A DNA stretch of 64,000 nucleotides, taken from the NCBI GenBank assembly GCA_041920505.1, contig JBHGXV010000014.1, positions 1-64,000 of the forward strand, given 5' to 3'. This document shows positions 33,753-41,962 of the stretch, piece by piece (the stretch's first letter is position 1; each line of letters opens with the position of its first letter). The translations under genes were made by a program, and so were the position numbers. This DNA is from JBHGXV01 sp041920505. GTDB taxonomy: Bacteria > Bacillota > Bacilli > Brevibacillales > Brevibacillaceae. Below the pieces are notes generated by a model. The model did not search any database, was not told the DNA's origin, and saw nothing but the letters and a program-made list of their open reading frames with translations.

Positions 33753-35066
33753 TCACAAAGCGGCCGTCTCCGGGTTGTCGCCGAGCCGGGAGACGTACTG
33801 GGCGTAGCGGATCAGGTTGGCCAGTGACGAGCGGCGGATGGCCGGTTCGTCGAACTTCTCCGGTTTGGCGTTGGCCTCAAAAAACCACAGCCGTCCCTCG
33901 CGCGTCAGGCCGAGATCCATCGACATCTCTGCCAGATCGGCGATCTCGCGGTTGAGTGACCGGGCGAGCGTCAAGGCCGTCCGTTCGATTTTGGCGGTGA
34001 TCGCCCCCGCTTCGTCGCCGAACAGTTGGGTCAGCACTCTGTCCGGAGAAAGGATCGTTCCCCCGCGCGGCACGTGAGTGGTGATGCTGTTGGCGCCCGC
34101 CTGGCGGATGCCGATCCCGGTTACGCCCCACTCGCCGGTGCCGTTTTTTTGCACCAGCACACGGATGTCGAATGGCCGTCCCTTGTACCGGGCCAGGGGA
34201 ATGCCCTGCTGAATGATGTACGGCTGGTTTTTCAGCCGCTTGCGCAAGTGTTGCCAGACCCGCTCCAGGCTGGGAAAGTATCGGGTGATCGACTTTTGCG
34301 CGTGTACCCGGCGCAGATACCAGCGTCTTGGGGTCGGCTCCAGCCGCATGATGCCCTGCCCTGCCTTGCCCCGCACTGGTTTGAGGTAGACGAACGGGTA
34401 GGCGGCGCAATACGCCTTCAACCGGGCGAGCGAGTCCAGTTTGCCCGTTTCGGGCAGCCAGTCGGAGACGTCCGGCAGCTTTTTCAGCGTCTGAAACAGC
34501 ACGTGTTTGTTGAAAAACCGGCGGTTAAACAAGGTGACGTTCGGCAGTTTGGCGATCTTGTCAAGGGTTTGCCGCACCTCGTGGCGCTGCTCCAGCCTGC
34601 GGGTGGGAACGCGGTTGTAGACCACGTTGGGAAAAGGAAGCAACATTTCCAACCAGCCGTTCTGCTTCTCGTCGTAGACGAATCCAGAGACGTGTTTGCG
34701 TTCCCAGTCGATGCCGCCCGGGGTGAAGACGAACACCAGGGCGCCCAGTCGTTTTCCACAGAGAAAAATATCCTTGAAGTTTTCCCGGTTTCCCCTGAAG
34801 GCGGTGCCGTCCCCCACGGTCAAAATCCCGATGAGCGGTCCGACCACAACCCGGTTGTTGGCGTATCCGAAACGGATTTTGGTGCGGATGCCCCCCTGTC
34901 TAAGGGGCGGGGTCTTGAGATATACTTCCTTTTTCATCGCAAACGGGCCCAGGCAAGCGACGATTCGCTTGCGCCGTGCCCCGGGAAGGCGCGCTTCCCG
35001 GGCAGGCTTCAGATACCAGTGCCCGGTGGGGAGGATCGTCAGCCATCCTGAGTGCGGTTGGGGCAT
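33753..35066 (-). CDS. YheC/YheD-family ATP-grasp spore coat-associated protein (copy 4)
   Basis: 437 residues. The N-terminal beta domain (PLIGILTVGDG) is followed by an ATP-grasp core with YLKPVRGKAGQGIMRL, a phosphate-binding Gly-rich loop, DIRVLVQKNGTGEW and EMSMDLGLTREGRLWFFEANAKPEKFD (metal-binding Glu/Asn near the end). Family proteins in B. subtilis (YheC, YheD) are linked to the spore coat; the ligation they carry out is not known. Last gene of a four-gene paralog array on this strand, 79 bases after copy 3; start at 35066 behind AGGAGG. Confidence 0.85.
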   Translation of the reverse strand: MPQPHSGWLTILPTGHWYLKPAREARLPGARRKRIVACLGPFAMKKEVYLKTPPLRQGGIRTKIRFGYANNRVVVGPLIGILTVGDGTAFRGNRENFKDIFLCGKRLGALVFVFTPGGIDWERKHVSGFVYDEKQNGWLEMLLPFPNVVYNRVPTRRLEQRHEVRQTLDKIAKLPNVTLFNRRFFNKHVLFQTLKKLPDVSDWLPETGKLDSLARLKAYCAAYPFVYLKPVRGKAGQGIMRLEPTPRRWYLRRVHAQKSITRYFPSLERVWQHLRKRLKNQPYIIQQGIPLARYKGRPFDIRVLVQKNGTGEWGVTGIGIRQAGANSITTHVPRGGTILSPDRVLTQLFGDEAGAITAKIERTALTLARSLNREIADLAEMSMDLGLTREGRLWFFEANAKPEKFDEPAIRRSSLANLIRYAQYVSRLGDNPETAAL

Positions 35067-35145
35067 GGAATTTCCTCCTTCCTGCCTGCGGGCTTGTGGA
35101 AAGCCGCACCCGGCGACGGCCCATGTTCGCGGCCGGGCGGGTCCA

Positions 35146-36522
35146 TTAAAAGTTGGCGAGGTAACAACTGTAGTCGATGATCAGGCTGCGGGAGACTTCA
35201 TCCGCCTTTTTCAGACGGGCGTGCTTGAAAATGGAACGGCCTGGCTTGGAGTTGGCCTCGAACATCCAGACGTGGCCATGGACGTCCACGCCCATGTCCA
35301 GTCCCAATTCGCCAAGGTGCGTGCCTTTGGCGCGTTCGATGGCCGTGGCCAGCCGGATGGCCGCTTCGCGGATTCGCTCCTCAACCAAGTCCTTGCGCTC
35401 GCCGAACAGGTGTTTCAACAACTCGGGGCCGGGGATGACCGTTCCGCCGGTGCGGACATGGGTGGTGACGCTTCCCGAACCGGCCACTTTGGCCGCCATG
35501 CAGGAGACGACCCACTCGTTCGACTGGTTCTTGTGCAGGTGGACGCGGAAGTCGAACGGCCGGTTCTGATAGGTGCACAGGTTGATCCCCTGTTGCACCA
35601 GGTAATTGCCGACGCGGCGGTTGCGAAAGATGTGCCGGTAGAGGCCGGCCACTGACTGGAAGCGGCGGAGCACATTGCCCGAGCCGGTGTGGTAGGAGAC
35701 GTCGTACCCTTTTCCCGGTTCGTGAACCACCTTGCAGATGCCGTAACCGAGGCTGCCGTTTTTCGGCTTCAGATACACCATCCGGTATTTGCGCAACATC
35801 ATCCGCACGGTCTCAAGCGACGGAGCGGCGTGGGTCTCGGGGATGTGCACGTTTACCTCCGGGATCGGGTACAGCAGTTGGTGGATGCTCCACTTGTCAA
35901 AAAAGCCCCGGTTAAACATCGGCAGCTTGGTTTCGGTGGCCAGTCTCCACTGGAACTGTTGCACCGATTCCTGTTTCTCCGCGCCGCGCGACGGGATGCG
36001 GTCGTAGACCACGTCGGGCAGGGCGGTGGTCAGCTTTTGCCAGACGTAGGTTCCCTGTTTGGTCGGTCGCAGGAACCAGGCGTCCACCAGATTTTCCTGC
36101 CAGTCGACGTCTTCGGGGGAAAAAATAAAGTAGAAGACTCCTTTGCCTTTCTGGGTCGACAGCAGTTTGTGGAAGAAACCGGTCCTTTGTCCGATCGGTT
36201 TTCTCGGGTTGTCGCGCAAGCCGGTGGTGACAATGCCGATCGACGGGCCGATTCGTAGCACCTCCCCTTCCCGCTTCAGGTGGATGATCCCGCCGTGCGG
36301 AACGCCAAGCTGCCGTTTCAACGAATGGGTCATCCTGACGACATTGCTTTGCGGATGCTGTCTGTCAGCAAACACTGTTGCGATTACCTCCCGTTTGCCG
36401 AGCGACAGCGTGATCTGTTGACGCGGGCGTAGTTGCAACTTCTGGCAGAGCGAAAGCGGCAGGGCGATCCCCAGAAGCCGGGGATGGGCGAGAAATCGTA
36501 ACCGCACCAAAATGGAATCCAT
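35146..36522 (-). CDS. YheC/YheD-family ATP-grasp protein (copy 3)
   Basis: 458 residues from the ATG at 36522, which has AGGAGG at a proper distance; the longer frame to 36909 runs into the upstream paralog. Residues 90-458 carry IGPSIGIVTTG, PEDVDWQENLVDAW, YLKPKNGSLGYGIC, DFRVHLHKNQSNEW and LGLDMGVDVHGHVWMFEANSKPGRS of the ATP-grasp family, with an N-terminal small beta region similar to copies 1 and 4. Only two bases separate it from copy 2, so translation is probably coupled. Confidence 0.85.
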   Translation of the reverse strand: MDSILVRLRFLAHPRLLGIALPLSLCQKLQLRPRQQITLSLGKREVIATVFADRQHPQSNVVRMTHSLKRQLGVPHGGIIHLKREGEVLRIGPSIGIVTTGLRDNPRKPIGQRTGFFHKLLSTQKGKGVFYFIFSPEDVDWQENLVDAWFLRPTKQGTYVWQKLTTALPDVVYDRIPSRGAEKQESVQQFQWRLATETKLPMFNRGFFDKWSIHQLLYPIPEVNVHIPETHAAPSLETVRMMLRKYRMVYLKPKNGSLGYGICKVVHEPGKGYDVSYHTGSGNVLRRFQSVAGLYRHIFRNRRVGNYLVQQGINLCTYQNRPFDFRVHLHKNQSNEWVVSCMAAKVAGSGSVTTHVRTGGTVIPGPELLKHLFGERKDLVEERIREAAIRLATAIERAKGTHLGELGLDMGVDVHGHVWMFEANSKPGRSIFKHARLKKADEVSRSLIIDYSCYLANF

Positions 36523-36524
36523 GC

Positions 36525-37622
36525 TCAGTAACCTCCTACACGATCTTTCATGAGATAGTGGGCGTACTTGACGGGTTGCGTCAGGGAATGGAGGCGGGCT
36601 TGCTGATCCTCGATCAGACGAAACACATTGCGGCCCGGCCGGCTGTTCAATTCGATCAGCCACACCCTGCCGGCTGCGTCGACACCGATGTCGATGCCCA
36701 GCTCGGCGAGCCGACCGTGGTAGGATTCGATGAAAGGCGGGACCCGCTCGGCGATCAGGTCGATTTCCGCTTCGATGTGCCGTTGTTTTTCCGGCGGGTA
36801 ATAACGGGCAAGAAACGGTTGAAGCGGTACCGCCCTGCCGCCGCCGTGCAGGTTGGACGTGATGCTCTGCCTGTTGCCCACGCGCACCGCTTTGCCCGTC
36901 GTCTGCCACTTGCCTTCCCCGTTTTTCTGCACCAGGACGCGCACGTCAAACGGCAAGCCGTCCGGGGTGCGAAGAGACAAGTAAGGCTGGATGAGGTACT
37001 TTCGTCCGGCGGTGAAACCGCTGATAAACTTCTTCACGCCGGCGAGGGAGGCGTACTGTTTCCGGAACAATTGATTGTTGCGGGTGCGTCCCGTCAGCAT
37101 ATACCTGCCCTTTGCCTTGGCGATCCGCACGATCCCGATCCCGTGCGTTCCCGACGCCGGCTTGGCGATGACCGTTCCGGTCCGGTTCAGGATGTCCAAT
37201 AGCGTGTTCAGCGAATACTCGTACGTCTCGGGAAGCCAGCGGGACAACTCCGGTGAGCGGGAGAGAATCTGATAGACCTGCCACTTGCCGAACAATCCGT
37301 TGCCGAGAAACGTGATCGCCGGATCGTTTTGCAACTTCTCCACAAATGGTTTATAGTGGCGGTAGGCTGGGCCGACAAAACAGCGGTCGTAGACCACTTC
37401 CGGCAGGGGAAACAGTTGTTTGACCCAACTGCCTTGCCGGTACTCGTAGCCGATGACTTCCCTGGCGTCAAAATCCACCTGAAGGGGAGAAAAGACGAAG
37501 ACGCGAATTCCCAGTTTGCGTCCGATCAGGGTCAGCTTTTGGTAAAAGCTTTTTTCCTTAAAATTGGCCGTAAGTCCCTTGAATAAAGCCATAATCCCTA
37601 AGGTTCCAGTTTTCCCGGACAT
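36525..37622 (-). CDS. YheC/YheD-family ATP-grasp protein (copy 2, short)
   Basis: 365 residues, shorter than its neighbours because the N-terminal beta region is missing: it starts directly with GTLGIMALFKG. The core is intact: FVFSPLQVDFDAREVIGYEY, VIAKPASGTHGIGIVRI, DVRVLVQKNGEGKW and LGIDIGVDAAGRVWLIELNSRPGRN. The short form corresponds to YheC of B. subtilis and the long ones to YheD, an assignment from length only. Six bases separate it from copy 1. Confidence 0.83.
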   Translation of the reverse strand: MSGKTGTLGIMALFKGLTANFKEKSFYQKLTLIGRKLGIRVFVFSPLQVDFDAREVIGYEYRQGSWVKQLFPLPEVVYDRCFVGPAYRHYKPFVEKLQNDPAITFLGNGLFGKWQVYQILSRSPELSRWLPETYEYSLNTLLDILNRTGTVIAKPASGTHGIGIVRIAKAKGRYMLTGRTRNNQLFRKQYASLAGVKKFISGFTAGRKYLIQPYLSLRTPDGLPFDVRVLVQKNGEGKWQTTGKAVRVGNRQSITSNLHGGGRAVPLQPFLARYYPPEKQRHIEAEIDLIAERVPPFIESYHGRLAELGIDIGVDAAGRVWLIELNSRPGRNVFRLIEDQQARLHSLTQPVKYAHYLMKDRVGGY

Positions 37623-37628
37623 ACAAGC

Positions 37629-39071
37629 TCACCTACGATTTCGTTGTCGTTTGTTCGCCGTTTTGCCGTTTCGCGGTTGCTTTTTGGCCGGTCGGGGGAA
37701 GCCGCACAGGTAGGCGGCGTAATCCAACAGGCGTCTCGCCGACGGTCGGGCCCGCCGTGTTGTCTCCGTGACGCCCTCCGGCAGTTGCAGCGTCTGGTCC
37801 AATTTGGACGGCTTGCTGTTCACTTCGAGCAACCAGATGCGGCCGCAGGCATCCACTCCCAGGTCGATGCCAAACTCGGCGTAATGGCCGGGCAGCGCGT
37901 CGTCCAGCAGGCGGGCCAAGGTCAGAGCGGCTGCTTTGAGCGCGCGCGGCGATGTCCGGACGCTGTCTTGCCACGGTCCGCACATGCGCAGGGCCTGTGC
38001 GGCCGAGGTGATCGTCCCGCCTCGGGCGACGTTGGACACCACGCTGTTTTGGCCGATGCGGGCCACCAGCGAGGTGATCGCCCATTGGCCATGCCGGTTC
38101 TTTTGCACCAGCACGCGAAAGTCGGCGGGTCGGCTCCCCGCGCCGATCAGGTTGAGCCCCTGCTGGAGCAGGTAGGTCTTGGCTTTTGTCCGTTTGCCGA
38201 GGGCGCGCTGGAGAGCGGGCAGGCCTTTGCAGGTTCGCGTGACGCTGCCGGTCCTTGTCATGCACGTCAGCCGGTACCCCTCGACGCTTTTGCTGATACG
38301 GCAAATCCCGCGCCCCATGCTGCCGTTGGCCGGTTTGGCGTAGATCACGCGGTAGCTGGAGAGCATCTGTTTGAGGTCATCCGGTCCGTGGAAACGCACG
38401 GTCTTGGGCAAAAACGGCACAGCCCGGGGCTCTTTGGCCAACGCTTGGTACACGTGCCACTTGTTGAGAAACTGTTCGTTGAAAAACGGGATGTGCAGTG
38501 CCTTGCAGCGCTCGATCCAGGCGGCGAGCGCCTCGCTTTTTTCTTCCTGGCGGGATGCCAGGCGGTTGTAGATGCACTGGGGCAAGGGCAAGGTGCAGGG
38601 CTGCCAGCTGCCTCGCTTGCGAATCATGCCGCGAAGTGTCTGGGCATCCCAGTCCACGTCGTCAGGAGTAAACGCACAGACAAGCCCTCCGCGTTGACGG
38701 CACAGCGTGTCAATTTCGTTGAGAAAGGGTGTCAGTCCGCCAAACGGAGATGCGGGGGCGTTCGTCTCGCGGGAAGATAGCAGGATGCCAATCAGCGGGC
38801 CGAACACCAACTTTTGGCGGGACGCTTCATACCGCAGCAGAATAGGCATTCCCGTCGGGAGGTGGAGCGAGCGTACGAGAGAAGGGCGCAGTCTGGTAAT
38901 CCCCGGCGTATTCGCGCCGCTGACGGAGGCTTGCGCGGTGTTGCTGCCGAATTGGATCGTCAGCGCGGCGGCGGGAATGTTCCATTTGCGAATCACGGAA
39001 CGGGGAACGCCGAGATCGGCATTGTGCGTGTGAGGTTCGTCTGCCTGAATGATGGTGCGTATATACGACAT
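37629..39071 (-). CDS. YheC/YheD-family ATP-grasp protein (copy 1, first gene of array)
   Basis: 480 residues, first of the four-gene array. It has the N-terminal beta domain (GVPRSVIRKWNIPAAALTIQFGS), then FTPDDVDWDAQTLRG, YAKPANGSMGRGICRI, DFRVLVQKNRHGQW and FGIDLGVDACGRIWLLEVNSKPSKLD, ending in a Lys/Arg-rich tail (KKQPRNGKTANKRQRNRR). The basic tail may contact an anionic surface such as nucleic acid or spore coat polymer. Start at 39071 behind GGAAGGAG. The promoter lies in the 88 bases shared with yheB. Confidence 0.85.
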   Translation of the reverse strand: MSYIRTIIQADEPHTHNADLGVPRSVIRKWNIPAAALTIQFGSNTAQASVSGANTPGITRLRPSLVRSLHLPTGMPILLRYEASRQKLVFGPLIGILLSSRETNAPASPFGGLTPFLNEIDTLCRQRGGLVCAFTPDDVDWDAQTLRGMIRKRGSWQPCTLPLPQCIYNRLASRQEEKSEALAAWIERCKALHIPFFNEQFLNKWHVYQALAKEPRAVPFLPKTVRFHGPDDLKQMLSSYRVIYAKPANGSMGRGICRISKSVEGYRLTCMTRTGSVTRTCKGLPALQRALGKRTKAKTYLLQQGLNLIGAGSRPADFRVLVQKNRHGQWAITSLVARIGQNSVVSNVARGGTITSAAQALRMCGPWQDSVRTSPRALKAAALTLARLLDDALPGHYAEFGIDLGVDACGRIWLLEVNSKPSKLDQTLQLPEGVTETTRRARPSARRLLDYAAYLCGFPRPAKKQPRNGKTANKRQRNRR

Positions 39072-39159
39072 GGCGATCTCCTTCCCATAGGCGTAGGTAG
39101 TCTATCTTATGAACAGGCGCATACTTTGGTTCCTTTGCGGGCGAAGGAGTGTTTTAAGC

Positions 39160-40320
39160 GTGAATGAATGGATAACCGTACTGGTAAATATTGTAATCGG
39201 CTCCGTGATCGGCGGCGTGACCAACGAACTGGCCATCCGCATGCTGTTTCGGCCATATCGGCCGTGGATGATCGGCCGGTTTCGCGTGCCGTTCACCCCA
39301 GGGCTGATTCCGCGGCGGCGCGAGGAATTGGGGATGCAGATGGGCCGATTGGTGGAAAACCACCTGTTGACCAAGGAAGGCATCAGGCGGGCCGTCGCCG
39401 AAGGGAATCTGGAGCAGGTTATGCGCAGTTGGCTGGGTCGTCAGGCGGAACGCTGGCTCGACAGTGAACAGCCGCTGCGCCAGACGATCAGCCGGATCGC
39501 GCCTTCCTTGCTTGCGCCCGATGGCGAGTGGCATCCGGCGGTGCGTGAGGCGATGTTGCAGGGATGGCGCTCGCTTGCCAGCGGTTGGCTCGACGGGGTC
39601 AAAGACAGGCCGGTGCGCGACCTGCTTCCCGCCGCCGGTGTAAAGCGGCTGGATCAGGCGGTGGATGGCTTGGGCGAATGGCTACTGGGACGGTTTACCG
39701 CCTACTTGCGTTCGCCGGAAGGGACGAAACACGTCCAGGACATGCTGCGCGGCGTGCTGGGCGGATCAGGCGGCATGTTCGGCGGACTGGTCGGGATGTT
39801 TCTCGGCGACGAAAAAGTAATCGGCAAACTGCTATCGTACCTGGAGGAGATGCTCTGTAATCCGGAACTTTCGCGCAAGCTGACGGAAATGGTCCGCGAG
39901 GAGGCGGACAAGCTCATGAAAAAACCGCTTCGCGAGGTGATCGCCTTAATCGGGGAAGACCAGGTGGCCGCATGGATCGACGCGGCGTTTGCCAAGCTGG
40001 AAGCGGCCACTCTCCCATGGCTGGACAAACCGGTCCGCGAGTCGCTCGGCCGCTTCCGCGAGCCGATCGTCGAGCAGGCGATTCCACGGTTTGCCGCCTG
40101 GGCGGTGGAGACGCTGGAGCAAAACGTGGAGCGGGTGTTCCACAAGCTGTCGATCGCCGGGATCGTCGCCCGCGAGGTGGAGGATTTCCCGCTGGAACGG
40201 GTGGAAGAGATGATCATCGGCATCTCCGGCAAGGAGTTTCGCATGATCACGATCCTCGGCTTTATCCTGGGAGGAATCATCGGACTGGTGCAGGGGCTTT
40301 TGAACCTGTTTGCGCATTGA
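39160..40320 (+). CDS. yheB: DUF445 family membrane protein YheB
   Basis: 386 residues from a GTG at 39160 behind AAGGAG. The N-terminal helix VNIVIGSVIGGVTNELAIRMLFRPY with FTPGLIPRRREELG is the DUF445 signature, and the C-terminal ILGFILGGIIGLVQGLLNL anchors the other end; the middle is amphipathic helical. Divergent from the yheC/yheD array and followed by yheA, so the yheABCD neighbourhood of B. subtilis is preserved. A role in sporulation has been proposed for the family; function unproven. Confidence 0.87.
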   Translation: MNEWITVLVNIVIGSVIGGVTNELAIRMLFRPYRPWMIGRFRVPFTPGLIPRRREELGMQMGRLVENHLLTKEGIRRAVAEGNLEQVMRSWLGRQAERWLDSEQPLRQTISRIAPSLLAPDGEWHPAVREAMLQGWRSLASGWLDGVKDRPVRDLLPAAGVKRLDQAVDGLGEWLLGRFTAYLRSPEGTKHVQDMLRGVLGGSGGMFGGLVGMFLGDEKVIGKLLSYLEEMLCNPELSRKLTEMVREEADKLMKKPLREVIALIGEDQVAAWIDAAFAKLEAATLPWLDKPVRESLGRFREPIVEQAIPRFAAWAVETLEQNVERVFHKLSIAGIVAREVEDFPLERVEEMIIGISGKEFRMITILGFILGGIIGLVQGLLNLFAH

Positions 40321-40390
40321 AAGCCTTCCCGATTGTCTGCTACACTACAAGTGAAGTGACATCTTTTGGCATCTGAAAGAAGGTGAGGAT

Positions 40391-40744
40391 GTGAACTACG
40401 ACAAGGCGTACGAACTGGCGAGAGCCATCCGGGAGAGCGAAGAGTACCGCGACGTCGCCGCCTGCAAGGCGCAGGTGGACGCCCAGCCGGAGGCACAGCG
40501 CATGCTGGACGATTTCCGCAAGCGGCAAATGGATGCACAGATGCGCCAGTTGCGCGGCGAAACGGTTGCCGAAGAAGAACTCCAGCAGTTGCAGCGCCTG
40601 TACGAGACAATCCAACTTCACACGGACATCCGCCGGCTCCTTGAGGCGGAGCGCCGTCTGATGCTGATGATGGACGACATCCAACGAATACTGGCGGAAC
40701 CGCTGGAAGAGCTGTTTCGCCACGAAATGAAAGGGGCGGTCTGA
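40391..40744 (+). CDS. yheA: YlbF/YmcA-family protein YheA
   Basis: 117 residues, all-helical, with AYELARAIRESEEYRDV near the start and AEPLEELFRHEM at the end, as in YheA of B. subtilis. The related YlbF/YmcA proteins form a complex that alters RNase Y activity; YheA itself is not assigned. Start is GTG at 40391 with AAGGTGAGG ahead. Followed one base later by ytkL, so the three genes yheB-yheA-ytkL may form one unit. Confidence 0.85.
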   Translation: MNYDKAYELARAIRESEEYRDVAACKAQVDAQPEAQRMLDDFRKRQMDAQMRQLRGETVAEEELQQLQRLYETIQLHTDIRRLLEAERRLMLMMDDIQRILAEPLEELFRHEMKGAV

Positions 40745-40745
40745 G

Positions 40746-41435
40746 ATGAACATTCATTATCACGGGCATAGTTGTGTGGAAATTGCACACGGAGAACACC
40801 GGCTGATCATCGATCCGTTCCTCACCGGCAATCCGACGGCCAAAGCGAAGGCGGACGAGATTCGCGTCGATTACGTGCTGGTGACCCACGGCCACGGCGA
40901 TCACGTCGGGGACGCGGTCCAAATCCTGAAAGCCAACGACGCTACCCTGATCGCCGTGTTCGAACTGGCCACCTACCTAAGCTGGCAGGGCGTGAAGGCG
41001 CACGGGATGCACATCGGCGGCTCGCACGAGTTCCCGTTCGGTCGGGTGAAGTTCACCCAGGCTTTCCACGGGTCCGGCTTCATACCGGAGGGCAAGCAGG
41101 AGATTGTGTTCGCCGGCCTGCCTGCGGGAATCCTGCTCACGCTGGGCGACAAGACGATTTACCACGCCGGCGACACCAGCCTGTTCGGCGACATGAAACT
41201 GATCGGGGAGCGGCATGAGATCGACCTGGCCTTTTTGCCGATCGGCGACAACTTCACGATGGGGCCGGACGACGCGGCGTACGCGGCCAAACTGTTGAAC
41301 GCCAAACTGGTTGTGCCGATCCACTACAATACCTTCCCGCTGATTGCCCAGGACGGTGAGGATTTCGTGAAGCAACTGGCCAAGTCGGGCATCGAGGGAC
41401 GTGTCGTCGCGCCGGGCGAATCGTTTGAACTGTAA
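40746..41435 (+). CDS. ytkL: UPF0173 metal-dependent hydrolase YtkL (metallo-beta-lactamase fold)
   Basis: 229 residues. HGHSCVEIAHGEHRLIIDPFL opens the fold; the metal-binding THGHGDHVGD, the GDTSLFGDM motif and VPIHYNTFPL supply the His/Asp ligands of a di-metal site. UPF0173 members have unknown substrates. It opens the ytkL-ytoI-ytpI-dnaE neighbourhood known from B. subtilis, which supports the assignment. Confidence 0.9.
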   Translation: MNIHYHGHSCVEIAHGEHRLIIDPFLTGNPTAKAKADEIRVDYVLVTHGHGDHVGDAVQILKANDATLIAVFELATYLSWQGVKAHGMHIGGSHEFPFGRVKFTQAFHGSGFIPEGKQEIVFAGLPAGILLTLGDKTIYHAGDTSLFGDMKLIGERHEIDLAFLPIGDNFTMGPDDAAYAAKLLNAKLVVPIHYNTFPLIAQDGEDFVKQLAKSGIEGRVVAPGESFEL

Positions 41436-41453
41436 ACGAAAACTGAAAAGAAT

Positions 41454-41481
41454 TTGTAACCCCTCTGTAATATTCCTGTAA
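41454..41481 (+). promoter_or_regulatory. Pho-box-like array, three hexamers at exact 11-base steps
   Basis: TTGTAA (41454), CTGTAA (41465) and CTGTAA (41476) read on the other strand as TTACAA/TTACAG, similar to the TTAACA-type half-sites of the B. subtilis Pho box with five-base spacers. A -10-like TAAGAT (41493-41498) lies 11 bases after the last unit, the normal arrangement for PhoP activation. The orientation is reversed relative to most described boxes. Confidence 0.45.
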
Positions 41482-41611
41482 TAAAAGCGGGGTAAGATAA
41501 AATCACGATGAAAACCCCCTTAATTGATATACTTCAAAGGTGTGGCGCCAGTGCTGCACTCTTTTTTTTTGTCCTGGCATCGGGTATAGTGATCGAAGGA
41601 GGGGAAACGGT

Positions 41612-41908
41612 ATGTGGCCATACGGCGTTTTGCGTTTTCTGCTGGTATTTCTTTTGGCCACCGCTGTTCGTTTTTACGCCGGAAAAGAGACGATCAGCTT
41701 CCTGTGGTTTATCGTGTTGTATTTGCCGATGATCAACTGGTCCGTCTACTGGCTCTTTTGCGGCGTGCGCGCGGCGCTCAACCGGCTGCGCGGGTTTGAG
41801 TGGATCAGCGTGCCGCGTATGCGGCGAGTGTACATCTGGTATCTCAACATCCCCGGAGCGCTCGTCCTGTCGGAAGTCGTCTACCAGGGATATCTATATA
41901 ACCAGTAA
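41612..41908 (+). CDS. Small membrane protein of unknown function
   Basis: 98 residues from the ATG at 41612, which follows GAAGGAGGGG. Three hydrophobic stretches are visible (about residues 6-20, 26-48 and 72-90), with basic residues between (RAALNRLRGFEW, PRMRRVYIW). I do not recognise the family. It sits between ytkL and ytoI and behind the Pho-box-like repeats. Confidence 0.7.
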   Translation: MWPYGVLRFLLVFLLATAVRFYAGKETISFLWFIVLYLPMINWSVYWLFCGVRAALNRLRGFEWISVPRMRRVYIWYLNIPGALVLSEVVYQGYLYNQ

Positions 41909-41962
41909 ACATAATCAGTTAAACAACGGCCAGCGACCGGAAAAAGGGAGGATGAAACCCAG

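Noticed and set aside
35146..36909. Extended version of YheC/YheD copy 3 starting at 36909
   Set aside because: The first 129 codons overlap copy 2 in another frame and lack family sequence; the ATG at 36522 has a ribosome site.
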